A DNA stretch of 15,241 nt. Source: Bog-793 sp050014835 (GTDB lineage: Bacteria; Actinomycetota; Acidimicrobiia; Acidimicrobiales; Bog-793). The notes under the pieces are model-generated. The model did no database searches. It saw only the letters and a program-made list of their open reading frames with translations, and was not told the origin of the DNA. The stretch spans positions 1 to 15,241 of the forward strand of contig JBEKCO010000040.1 in NCBI GenBank assembly GCA_050014835.1, in the 5' to 3' direction. Of the stretch, positions 7,154 through 13,354 are shown piece by piece; positions within the stretch are counted from its first letter, which is position 1; every line of letters starts with the position of its first letter. A program made the position numbers and the translations under genes.

Positions 7154-7801
7154 TCACGCCCCGGCCCCTGCTGGAACGTCGGCGCAGCGTCTCGGTAAGG
7201 GCCCGCGCCGGAGCGCGTCGGCCGAACCAAAGCGGCGGTAGTTGGCAACCCGGAAGAACTCGTGGGGGTCGGAACGCAGAACGAGCAGCAGGTTGGTCCA
7301 GATATCGTCGAGCGGAAGGGTCGTGTGCGACCGCGGCACCACGCAAAGCGAGAACTCGGCTCCGTCGGACCGGCGATATCGCAGGTCGTAGAGCGCGCCG
7401 AGCTCGACCGTCCCGTCAGCCACCGGAACCTCGAATCGCCCGTGGTCGTGCCAGGAGGCGAGTTGGCCCTCGTCGAGGAGCGACTCGAGGAGCGATCGTG
7501 CCGCGATCCGACTCGGAGTGGACTGGGCCTGCGTCGGACTGTCCCGCCGCCGAGCTCTCGTTGTCCTGGGGCGTGCCGGGACCGTCGGCAACGGCCCAGC
7601 AGCCTGGCGCTCGACAAGGGCGAGCGTCTCGCGGATCTCATCGCTTATCTCACACTCTCCGATGACCTCCGATGCCCGGCGGCACCTCGCGCCCCGGCGT
7701 CCTGAGACGACGACGAGGAGCTCCCCGTCGTGGCCGCCGCCGACGACCTCGACGAGGAGACCACGGCCGGGGAGCTCCTCGAGCGGGAGCAACGAAGGCA
7801 A
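7154..7801 (-). CDS. Uncharacterised protein, second gene of the SOS-box operon
   Basis: The family is not recognised. About 215 residues in three parts. The N-terminal domain (about 1-65) has LLPLEELPGRGLLVEVV, GELLVVVSGRRGARCRRASEV and CEISDEIRETLALVER. A Pro/Arg/Ser/Thr-rich linker (about 70-95) follows. The C-terminal domain has ARSLLESLLDEGQLASWHDHGRFEVPV, GALYDLRYRRSDG, FSLCVVPRSHTTLPLDDIWTNLLLVLRSDPHEFFRVANYRR. Helix and strand periodicity and residue choice look like a real protein. The likely start is TTG at 7801, one base after the stop of the upstream gene, with AAGG 8 bases before it. The frame continues upstream to 7912, but that part is an Arg-rich shadow of the first gene. It should be co-transcribed and translationally coupled with that gene, and therefore under the same LexA box. 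The exact start is uncertain. Confidence 0.68.
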   Translation of the reverse strand: MPSLLPLEELPGRGLLVEVVGGGHDGELLVVVSGRRGARCRRASEVIGECEISDEIRETLALVERQAAGPLPTVPARPRTTRARRRDSPTQAQSTPSRIAARSLLESLLDEGQLASWHDHGRFEVPVADGTVELGALYDLRYRRSDGAEFSLCVVPRSHTTLPLDDIWTNLLLVLRSDPHEFFRVANYRRFGSADALRRGPLPRRCADVPAGAGA

Positions 7802-7802
7802 G

Positions 7803-8027
7803 TCATCCGCCTTGGAGGGGGCGCACCCAGATGATCTCGTCCGCGTCCGGGTTGAACGCGTTGACTCGTGAAGCCACGGTCTGCGGGCCATTCCGCTCGT
7901 AAGCGATCTCACCCTCGGCGACGAGCCCGTCGAAGATCTTCGCCGCCCGAGTGAGGGCCTCGTCGTCGCGCACGTCCCAGACGACCTTGGCGTCGCCGCT
8001 GCTGTCCAGTATTCGCATCACTCCCAT
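7803..8027 (-). CDS. Small uncharacterised acidic protein, first gene of the SOS-box operon
   Basis: A 74-residue soluble protein. It starts MGVMRILDSSGDAKVVWD, continues DDEALTRAAKIFDGLVAEGEIAYER as an amphipathic helix and strand, and ends VNAFNPDADEIIWVRPLQGG. From memory this outline (MRILDxTGDxxVxWD, an alpha segment, FDPxAxEI and a GG ending) recurs in small hypothetical proteins of actinobacteria; no function is known to me. There is no signal peptide, membrane segment or Cys cluster. ATG 8027 is chosen because AAAGGAG lies 7 bases upstream; the TTG at 8033 would overlap that site. A perfect LexA box ends about 30 bases before the start, so the gene is probably induced by DNA damage. 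The next gene starts one base after its stop. Confidence 0.78.
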   Translation of the reverse strand: MGVMRILDSSGDAKVVWDVRDDEALTRAAKIFDGLVAEGEIAYERNGPQTVASRVNAFNPDADEIIWVRPLQGG

Positions 8028-8048
8028 TGCCAACTCCTTTCAGTCAGT

Positions 8049-8082
8049 CGCGCGCTATCGAACACCTGTTCGATAGCGCGCG
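8049..8082. repeat. 34-bp near-perfect palindrome containing the LexA box
   Basis: The left arm 8049-8064 and right arm 8067-8082 are exact reverse complements over 16 bases, with only the two central bases CC unpaired. The inner 16 bases are the LexA consensus. The outer nine on each side are CGCGCGCTA and TAGCGCGCG. The symmetry reaches well beyond what LexA needs, so the outer part may serve another dimeric regulator, extrude as a cruciform, or form a hairpin in RNA made from either strand. Confidence 0.9.
8058..8073. promoter_or_regulatory. LexA binding site (SOS box)
   Basis: TCGAACACCTGTTCGA matches the actinobacterial and Gram-positive SOS consensus TCGAAC-N4-GTTCGA at every defined position. 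In mycobacteria and relatives LexA represses genes carrying this box, and RecA-stimulated LexA self-cleavage releases them after DNA damage. The box ends 31 bases before the start codon at 8027 on the minus strand, close enough to overlap the promoter of that gene. It lies 268 bases before the plus-strand gene at 8342, so control in that direction is less likely. Confidence 0.88.
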
Positions 8083-8094
8083 CAAGAGGAGATT

Positions 8095-8205
8095 GTGTGC
8101 AGTTGCTGCCGCCAGCGAGAAAAGGCCCCTGACCTCGGACGACCGTCTTCAGAGGGCCGGACTCCAGGAAGGTCGGTCCGCCCGGTCGCGGTCACGCTCC
8201 CGTAA
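8095..8205 (+). CDS. Possible 36-residue Cys-containing small ORF beside the SOS box
   Basis: A GTG at 8095 follows AAGAGGAG by only 3 bases and opens a frame beginning MCSCCRQREKAPDLGR that ends at TAA 8203-8205. The C-x-C-C start is unusual and the frame lies 22 bases from the LexA box on the opposite side from the hypothetical operon. Against it: the Shine-Dalgarno spacing is too short, the remaining sequence is Arg/Pro/Ser-rich like random GC-rich DNA, and I know no related family. Listed only because its position next to an SOS operator makes it worth testing. Confidence 0.15.
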   Translation: MCSCCRQREKAPDLGRPSSEGRTPGRSVRPVAVTLP

Positions 8206-8341
8206 CCGCGACGACGAAGCGAGCGCCGGTTCAGGAGTGCCGGAGGATCCCGGCGCGTCGGGTTCGATCGCGTGTACGGTTCGGTCGCACCCTGTGCAAC
8301 GAACGCGCGGGGGAGGGTCGTCTGATTAACAAGGGGGCCTG

Positions 8342-8785
8342 ATGGCCGAAGTGAAATTTGATGTCGCTCGATGGACAAAGGTCGACCGCATCGTCGGGAT
8401 CGCAACCTTTGTGTTGTTTATTTCGCTGTTCCTGGACTGGTTCGGAGTGAGCTTCGGCATCTACAGCGCCGCAGAATCCGGACTCTCGGCGCACGGGTAC
8501 CTCTACATCGACTTGATTCTGTGCCTCCTAATCCTCATCTACCTGGTGATTAAGGCGAGCTTCGACGAGATGCCGTTCAAGTTGCCGGTCGCCGAAGACA
8601 TGCTCTTTTTCGGTGCGACTGGGATCAACTTCCTCCTCGTGCTGATCGGTTTCTTGCTCAAGCCGGGTGGCTCGGCCGTCGGTTGGCGCTACGGGGCGTT
8701 CATCGGCCTGATCGCGGCGATCGTCGCGGTCGCTCCGTACGTCATGCCGTTCGTCAAGAAGATGCAGGGCGCGAAGACCTCATAG
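8342..8785 (+). CDS. Four-helix integral membrane protein of unknown function
   Basis: A 147-residue protein with four hydrophobic segments at about 17-38, 51-70, 86-106 and 114-134. It has a short polar N-terminus (MAEVKFDVARWTKVDRIVG) and a basic C-terminus (FVKKMQGAKTS), which should both face the cytoplasm. The first helix ends in SLFLDWFGVSF, a pattern seen in several small actinobacterial membrane proteins, but I cannot name a family or function. The ATG at 8342 has AAGGGGG four bases upstream. The coding sequence is visibly richer in A and T (for example TTTGTGTTGTTTATTTCG near 8409-8426) than its neighbours, partly because of the hydrophobic codons. A hairpin 119 bases past the stop may terminate it. 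Confidence 0.85.
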   Translation: MAEVKFDVARWTKVDRIVGIATFVLFISLFLDWFGVSFGIYSAAESGLSAHGYLYIDLILCLLILIYLVIKASFDEMPFKLPVAEDMLFFGATGINFLLVLIGFLLKPGGSAVGWRYGAFIGLIAAIVAVAPYVMPFVKKMQGAKTS

Positions 8786-9149
8786 ATCACGGCCGACGCC
8801 TCGCGCGTCGCCGGTTCGTCGAATGGCACCAAACGAGCAGTCCCCGGGGGCGCGTGCCCGCGCAGGGCCCCGCGTCGGCCGTCGGGCAGCGTCGTCGGTT
8901 CTTCATCGCCACCCGCGCACAGCGGGTGGCGATGTCGCGTCGCTCGACTGACGGATCGGAGATCGTCGGCCACTCCCGGATTGGTCGCGTCAGGCGCGGT
9001 CGCACCCCCACGTCGCCCGTCGGCGCGTCGAAGGAGTCCGTCTCGGTCCCAATCGGGCGAGGGGGGAGTTCAACGCCATTGTCTTTTGCACCAAGTTCCG
9101 AATGTTGCCAAGGTATGAACGTCCGATTTCGACCTCATGGAGGTGAACG
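8786..9149. other. Intergenic region between membrane protein and ABC operon
   Basis: In 364 bases I see no credible gene. The frames open here are Arg-rich and unlike proteins. A strong hairpin lies at 8904-8934. The last 80 bases are more AT-rich and contain TATGAA at 9114-9119 as a possible -10 element for the ABC operon, without a convincing -35 at the right distance. GGAGGTG at 9139-9145 is the ribosome site of the binding-protein gene. Confidence 0.5.
8904..8934. terminator. Strong hairpin, possible terminator of the 8342 gene
   Basis: CATCGCCACCCGC (8904-8916) and GCGGGTGGCGATG (8922-8934) are exact reverse complements, giving a 13-bp stem with the 5-base loop GCACA. It stands 119 bases after the stop of the membrane protein gene and 215 bases before the ABC operon. 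There is no U-tract on either side, but GC-rich actinobacteria often use stem-loops without one. It could also be a protein-binding palindrome. Confidence 0.55.
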
Positions 9150-10031
9150 GTGCGGCTCCTCTCTTCCCGTCGTGCGCTTGCCCTCGGCGCGGCGCTCCTA
9201 TCTGCGGTTTCCCTTGTTGCGACCGCGACCACCGCTGCGGCGAGCGGCGGGGGGTCGACGATTCCGACGGCGCCGAAGTCCTCGACGCTCGCCGCCGAGG
9301 TCCCGGCCTCGGTACGCGCCATGTCCCCGGTCGTCGTCGCGATGGACGCGACCTATCCCCCCGACGAGTTCGTGGCCGCCAACGGCCAGATCGTCGGCAT
9401 GGACGTCGACTTGATCAACGCGATCGGTCAGGTGCTCGGGTTGAAGCTCAAGCTCGAGAACGTGGCATTCGCGACCATCCTTACCGGCATGGGTGCCGGG
9501 AAGTACGAGATCGGCATGTCGTCGTTCACCGATACCAAGGCTCGCGAGAAGGTCGTCGACTTCGTCGACTACTTCAGCGCCGGCGAGGCGTTCTACGTCG
9601 CGGCGAACAGCAAGCTGAAGTTGAACGGCCTCAAGTCGCTCTGCGGTCACTCGGTCTCCGTCGAGCTTGGGACAACCGAAGCGTCCGACGCGCAGTCCCA
9701 GGCGAAGAAGTGCCATGTCGGCGTCAGCCCGTACCAGACCCAGAGCGAAGCGAACCTCGCTGTCTCCTCGGGCCGTTCCCAGATCGGCTTCGCGGACTCG
9801 CAGGTCGCGGCGTACATCGTCGTCCAGTCCAAGGGACAGTTCAAACTGTCGGGCAAGGCGTTCGAAACTGCGCCGTACGGGATCGCGCTGCCGAAGAACG
9901 GCCTGGCGAAGCCGGTGCTCGGCGCGGTCAAGGAGCTCATCTCCGACGGGATCTACACGAAGATCATGGACAAGTGGGGCGTCGAACCGGGCGCGATCTC
10001 GAAGCCCGTCATCAACGGCGCGACCAGCTAG
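9150..10031 (+). CDS. Amino acid ABC transporter, extracellular substrate-binding protein
   Basis: This is the solute receptor of a polar amino acid (PAAT) importer, belonging to the SBP_bac_3 family. The 293-residue protein has a Sec signal peptide: MRLLSSRRALALGAALLSAV, then an Ala/Thr-rich region with likely cleavage after TTAAA near residue 31. No lipobox Cys is present, which is unusual for a Gram-positive binding protein. The mature part shows the family pattern: VVVAMDATYPPDEFVAANGQIVGMDVDLINAIG (about 61-93), then MGAGKYEIGMSSFTDTKAREKVVDFVDYF, and a C-terminal GIALPKNGLAKPVLGAVKELI. Two Cys, in SLCGHS and AKKCHV, probably form a disulfide. The GTG start at 9150 follows GGAGGTG at a good distance. 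Permease and ATPase genes follow. Substrate not determinable; a polar or charged amino acid is likely. Confidence 0.93.
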   Translation: MRLLSSRRALALGAALLSAVSLVATATTAAASGGGSTIPTAPKSSTLAAEVPASVRAMSPVVVAMDATYPPDEFVAANGQIVGMDVDLINAIGQVLGLKLKLENVAFATILTGMGAGKYEIGMSSFTDTKAREKVVDFVDYFSAGEAFYVAANSKLKLNGLKSLCGHSVSVELGTTEASDAQSQAKKCHVGVSPYQTQSEANLAVSSGRSQIGFADSQVAAYIVVQSKGQFKLSGKAFETAPYGIALPKNGLAKPVLGAVKELISDGIYTKIMDKWGVEPGAISKPVINGATS

Positions 10032-10083
10032 CTAGTCGTCGTCAGTCCATCGTGACCCGCGGGTCCATGGCAAGGCGCTGGTC

Positions 10084-11100
10084 GTGACGACATCTGAGCC
10101 GGCGGGCGCGCAAGGGGCGCGCCCGACCGGCGGCGGGATCACCGCGGTCCCCGTTCGCCACACGGGACGCTGGGTGGCCGGGGCGATCGTCGTCCTGCTC
10201 GCGGCGATGCTCGTCCACACGCTCGCCTACTCCTCGACGTACCGCTACGGGGTGCACACGCCCCGTTATCAGTGGAACGTGATCGGTCAGTACTTCACGG
10301 CAAGACCGGTGCTCTTGGGTCTTGAGATAACGATCGAGCTGACCGTGCTCGCGATGGCGATCGGTGTCTTTTTGGGGATTGCCTTTGCGGTCATGCGCCT
10401 CTCGACGAACCCGCTCGTCTCCAGCGCCAGCTGGCTGTACATCTGGTTCTTTCGCGGGACCCCCGTGCTCGTCCAGGTGATCTTCTGGAATTTCATCGCC
10501 TACCTGTATCCGAAGTTGACGCTCGGCATCCCGTTTGGTCCGGCCTTTCTCCACTTCAGCGCCAACACCTTGGTAACGCCGTTCGTCGCGGGAGTGATCG
10601 CCCTCGGGCTGAACGAGGGCGCCTACATGGCCGAGATCGTCCGGGCAGGAATCCTGTCGGTCGACGAGGGCCAGACCGAGGCGGCACACGCACTCGGTAT
10701 GACGCATGGCCAGACGTTGCGGCGCATCGTGTTGCCGCAGGCGATGCGTGTCATCATCCCGCCAACGGGCAATGAGACGATCTCGATGCTGAAGACGTCG
10801 TCATTGGTGAGCGTTATCAGCGTCGCCGAACTGCTGTTCTCCGTCGAGTTGATCTACGCGCGGACCTACCAGATCGTGCCGATGCTGATGGTCGCCTGCA
10901 TCTGGTACCTCATCGTGACGACGATCCTCTCGATCGGTCAGTACTACCTGGAGCGTCACTTCGCGAAGGGCGTGCTGCGAGAGCTCCCGCCCACGCCCTA
11001 TCAGCGGCTCCGCAAGCGCGTCGCCGTGTTCAACCTGCGCCAGGAGAACACGATCCTGCAGATCGATTCCCTGGGTCGACCCGGGCCGGGCCTGCCGTGA
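10084..11100 (+). CDS. Amino acid ABC transporter, permease
   Basis: This is the membrane subunit of the PAAT importer. The 338-residue protein has a hydrophilic N-terminus, a first helix at about 31-50, and a cluster of helices from about 76 onwards that carries the binding-protein-dependent transport domain. WFFRGTPVLVQVIFW (121-135) is the family signature. The EAA loop that contacts the ATPase is at about 199-227 (EAAHALGMTHGQTLRRIVLPQAMRVIIPP). A polar C-terminal tail of about 40 residues, ending in LGRPGPGLP, is longer than in enteric homologues. The GTG start at 10084 lies 52 bases after the binding-protein stop, with AAGG about 9 bases upstream. The stop overlaps the ATPase start by four bases (GTGA), so translation is coupled. 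A single permease gene suggests a homodimer. Confidence 0.94.
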   Translation: MTTSEPAGAQGARPTGGGITAVPVRHTGRWVAGAIVVLLAAMLVHTLAYSSTYRYGVHTPRYQWNVIGQYFTARPVLLGLEITIELTVLAMAIGVFLGIAFAVMRLSTNPLVSSASWLYIWFFRGTPVLVQVIFWNFIAYLYPKLTLGIPFGPAFLHFSANTLVTPFVAGVIALGLNEGAYMAEIVRAGILSVDEGQTEAAHALGMTHGQTLRRIVLPQAMRVIIPPTGNETISMLKTSSLVSVISVAELLFSVELIYARTYQIVPMLMVACIWYLIVTTILSIGQYYLERHFAKGVLRELPPTPYQRLRKRVAVFNLRQENTILQIDSLGRPGPGLP

Positions 11101-11870
11101 CGGCGTCGGACACGCTCGCCGTCCAGGCGGAGGGCGTGCGCAAGTCGTACGGGCGGTTCGAGGCCCTGCGCGGGATCGACCTCGAGGTCGCCAGGGGGCA
11201 GGTGACCTGTCTCATCGGACCGTCGGGCTCGGGCAAGAGCACGTTCCTTCGGTGTATCAACCACCTCGAGAAGGTCACCGCCGGCCGGCTGTCGGTCGAA
11301 GGTGAGCTCGTCGGCTACCGCCAGCACGGAGGCAAGCTGTACGAGCTGAGGGACAAGGAGGTCTGCGCCAAGCGGGCGAAGATCGGTATGGTCTTCCAGC
11401 GGTTCAATCTCTTCCCGCACATGACGGCGCTCGAGAACGTCGCGCTCGGTCCGATCCGCGTCAAACACGAGTCGAAGTCGGCCGCCGAGGAGCGGGCCCG
11501 CAAGCTCCTCGACCGGGTCGGGCTCGCCGACAAGCTCGCCGGCTACCCGAGTCAGCTCTCAGGCGGTCAACAGCAGCGAATCGCGATCGCAAGGGCGCTC
11601 GCAATGGAGCCGAGTCTCATGCTCTTCGACGAGCCGACCTCGGCGCTCGATCCCGAGCTCGTCGGCGACGTCCTCGACGTCATGCGGAGCCTCGCCGAGG
11701 ACGGGATGACGATGATCGTCGTCACGCACGAGATGGGCTTCGCGCGCGAGGTCGCCGATTCGCTCATCTTCATGGACGAAGGAGTCGTCGTCGAGTCCGG
11801 TCAGCCCCGGGAGATGCTCGCCAACCCGAAGAACGAGCGGACCCGGTCGTTCCTCGCCAAAGTGCTCTAA
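11097..11870 (+). CDS. Amino acid ABC transporter, ATP-binding protein
   Basis: This is the ATPase that powers the PAAT importer, a GlnQ/HisP-type protein on the cytoplasmic face. All nucleotide-binding motifs are intact in 257 residues: Walker A GPSGSGKST (41-49), Q-loop VFQRFNLFPHMT with Gln101, signature LSGGQQQ (154-160), Walker B LMLFDEP (174-180) with D-loop SALDPE, and switch His211 in VVTHEMGFA. A short insertion, GYRQHGGKLYELRDKEVCAKR (about 73-93), before the Q-loop is common in actinobacterial members. The GTG start at 11097 overlaps the permease stop as GTGA. It is the last gene of the operon and converges with the decarboxylase gene 95 bases away. That gap holds only weak stem-loops such as TGCCTT...AAGGCA. 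Confidence 0.96.
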   Translation: MTASDTLAVQAEGVRKSYGRFEALRGIDLEVARGQVTCLIGPSGSGKSTFLRCINHLEKVTAGRLSVEGELVGYRQHGGKLYELRDKEVCAKRAKIGMVFQRFNLFPHMTALENVALGPIRVKHESKSAAEERARKLLDRVGLADKLAGYPSQLSGGQQQRIAIARALAMEPSLMLFDEPTSALDPELVGDVLDVMRSLAEDGMTMIVVTHEMGFAREVADSLIFMDEGVVVESGQPREMLANPKNERTRSFLAKVL

Positions 11871-11965
11871 GGAGGCTTCCTCGCCCGTTCACCGTTTGCC
11901 TTTGTCAGGGCCGGATGGCGGCGGAAGGCAGGCGGTGCTCGAGCCTCGAGGAGCCGTGAGCGTCT

Positions 11966-13354
11966 CTACGGGTGCGGCTCCGAAGCGCAGCGGACGACGG
12001 AGTCGATGCTGCGGTCGATGTCGCCGTCCGTCGTCGCCCAGCAAGAGACGCTGATGCGCATCGCCCGGCGTCCCTGCCACGTCGTCGGGCCGCACCAGCA
12101 CGTTCCGTCCTCCTGCACGGCGGCAATCACGGCGGCGGTACGTTCCGCGTCCCCGAATTCCACGACGACCTGGTTCAAGACGACCTCGTTGAGCACCTGG
12201 AACCCCGTCGCGGCGAGCCCCTCGGCGAAGCGCCTTGCCAGCGCGCAGGAGCGCTCCACGAGCGCGGCGACGCCGCCGCGTCCGAGCGTGGCGAGGACGG
12301 CCCACACTTCGGCTCCCCGTGCCCGCTGCGACGACTGCGGCGTGTATTCCATCGGCTCGTGCTCAGCCTCGGCGACGAGGTAGGCGGCCCGCGCCTGCAT
12401 CGACCGGCGCAGGGCGTCGGGGTCGCGCACGAAGGCGATGCCGCAGTCGTAGGTGGTATTCAGCCACTTGTGCGCGTCCGTCGCCCAGGAGTCGGCCCGG
12501 TCGACCCCGGCGACCGCCGGGGCGATCTTCGGCGACGCGGCGGCCCACATCCCGAACGCGCCGTCGACGTGGACCCACGCGCCTTGCTGGCGTGCCCACC
12601 GGACGAGCGGGTCGAACGGGTCGCTCGCTCCTGAGTTCACGTTTCCGGCCTGCAGACAGACGATCGCCGGTTGGCGAAGTGTCGGGAGCGAATCCGCCCG
12701 GACGCGCCCTTGCGCGTCGACGGCAAGCCTCGTCACGCGATCCCGGCCGAGTCCGACGATCCCGAGCGCCTTGTGGACCGTCGTGTGGGCCTCGGAGCTC
12801 ACGACGACCTCGATCTCCGGCGCACCGACGAGTCCGCGCGCCGACGCGTCCCAACCCGTTGCCGCGAGAACCGCGTCGCGTGCCGCGGCGAGGCAGGTCG
12901 CGTTCGCCATCGTCGCGCCGGTCACGAAACCGCCGGTCGAACCCTCGGGGAGCCCGAAGAGCTCGGTCAACCATCGAAGCGCTGTAGCGTCGAGACGCGC
13001 CGCAACCGGCGACATGACCCGCAGCGCGGCATTCTGGTCCCAGGCGGCGAGCAACCACGAGGTCGCGACAGCGATCGGCAGAGCCCCTCCGTTCACGAAC
13101 CCGAAGAAGCGGGGACCCGTCGTCGCCATCGTCGCGGGGGATCCGACATCGTCGAGGAGCGCGAGGGCGCGGAGCCCGTCGAGGCCACGGTCCGGCAGGG
13201 GCATGTCGAACGCCTCGAGATCGGCGATCGCCTCGTGCGTTGGCGGGACACGCCGCTCGTCGACGGCCGCGAGGTAGGCGCGGGCGCGTTCTGCCGCGGC
13301 GGCGAGCAGGGCGTCGCGCGATGCGAGCATCGCGGCCACGTCGAAGTCACTCAT
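11966..13354 (-). CDS. PLP-dependent group II decarboxylase
   Basis: This is a fold-type I, pyridoxal-phosphate enzyme of the aromatic-amino-acid/glutamate/diaminobutyrate decarboxylase superfamily, 462 residues. The cofactor Lys is Lys296 in WATDAHKWLNTTYDCG. Asp264 in VHVDGAFGMW contacts the pyridine nitrogen, and His190 in SSEAHTTVHKALGIVGLG stacks on the ring. The phosphate loop is TGGFVTGATMANATCLAAAR (about 140-159). Substrate cannot be read from sequence; a small or aromatic amino acid is possible. The ATG at 13354 has GGAGG upstream inside the previous gene and overlaps the exporter stop by 8 bases (ATG...TGA at 13354-13347). Translation is therefore coupled with the EamA exporter, which suggests that the exporter moves the product or a related metabolite. 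Confidence 0.93.
   Translation of the reverse strand: MSDFDVAAMLASRDALLAAAAERARAYLAAVDERRVPPTHEAIADLEAFDMPLPDRGLDGLRALALLDDVGSPATMATTGPRFFGFVNGGALPIAVATSWLLAAWDQNAALRVMSPVAARLDATALRWLTELFGLPEGSTGGFVTGATMANATCLAAARDAVLAATGWDASARGLVGAPEIEVVVSSEAHTTVHKALGIVGLGRDRVTRLAVDAQGRVRADSLPTLRQPAIVCLQAGNVNSGASDPFDPLVRWARQQGAWVHVDGAFGMWAAASPKIAPAVAGVDRADSWATDAHKWLNTTYDCGIAFVRDPDALRRSMQARAAYLVAEAEHEPMEYTPQSSQRARGAEVWAVLATLGRGGVAALVERSCALARRFAEGLAATGFQVLNEVVLNQVVVEFGDAERTAAVIAAVQEDGTCWCGPTTWQGRRAMRISVSCWATTDGDIDRSIDSVVRCASEPHP

Larger units (their letters stand above)
8028..8341. other. Divergent intergenic region with SOS box
   Basis: This 314-base gap separates the minus-strand SOS pair from the plus-strand membrane protein gene. 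It holds the LexA palindrome at 8049-8082 and the doubtful small ORF at 8095-8205. From 8206 to 8320 I see no gene or structured RNA. The end has AAGGGGG shortly before the ATG at 8342, which serves as ribosome site for the membrane protein. A GGTTCGATC at 8261-8269 resembles a tRNA T-arm, but no acceptor or anticodon arm can be built around it. Confidence 0.6.

Noticed and set aside
7802..7912. Upstream extension of the second SOS-operon gene to an ATG at 7912
   Set aside because: The extra 37 codons overlap the first gene and are Arg/Ser/Thr-rich, unlike the rest of the protein; the TTG at 7801 with AAGG upstream is a better start.
8261..8269. tRNA-like T-arm GGTTCGATC
   Set aside because: No pairing acceptor stem, D-arm or anticodon arm could be formed around it on either strand.
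8683..9414. Plus-strand frame spanning the membrane-protein end, the intergenic hairpin and the binding-protein start
   Set aside because: It runs through two genes in the wrong frame and through a 13-bp hairpin, with Arg-rich composition.
11938..11950. CTCGAG repeated with a one-base gap after the ABC operon
   Set aside because: Too short a loop for a stable terminator hairpin and likely chance; no longer stem with good pairing was found.
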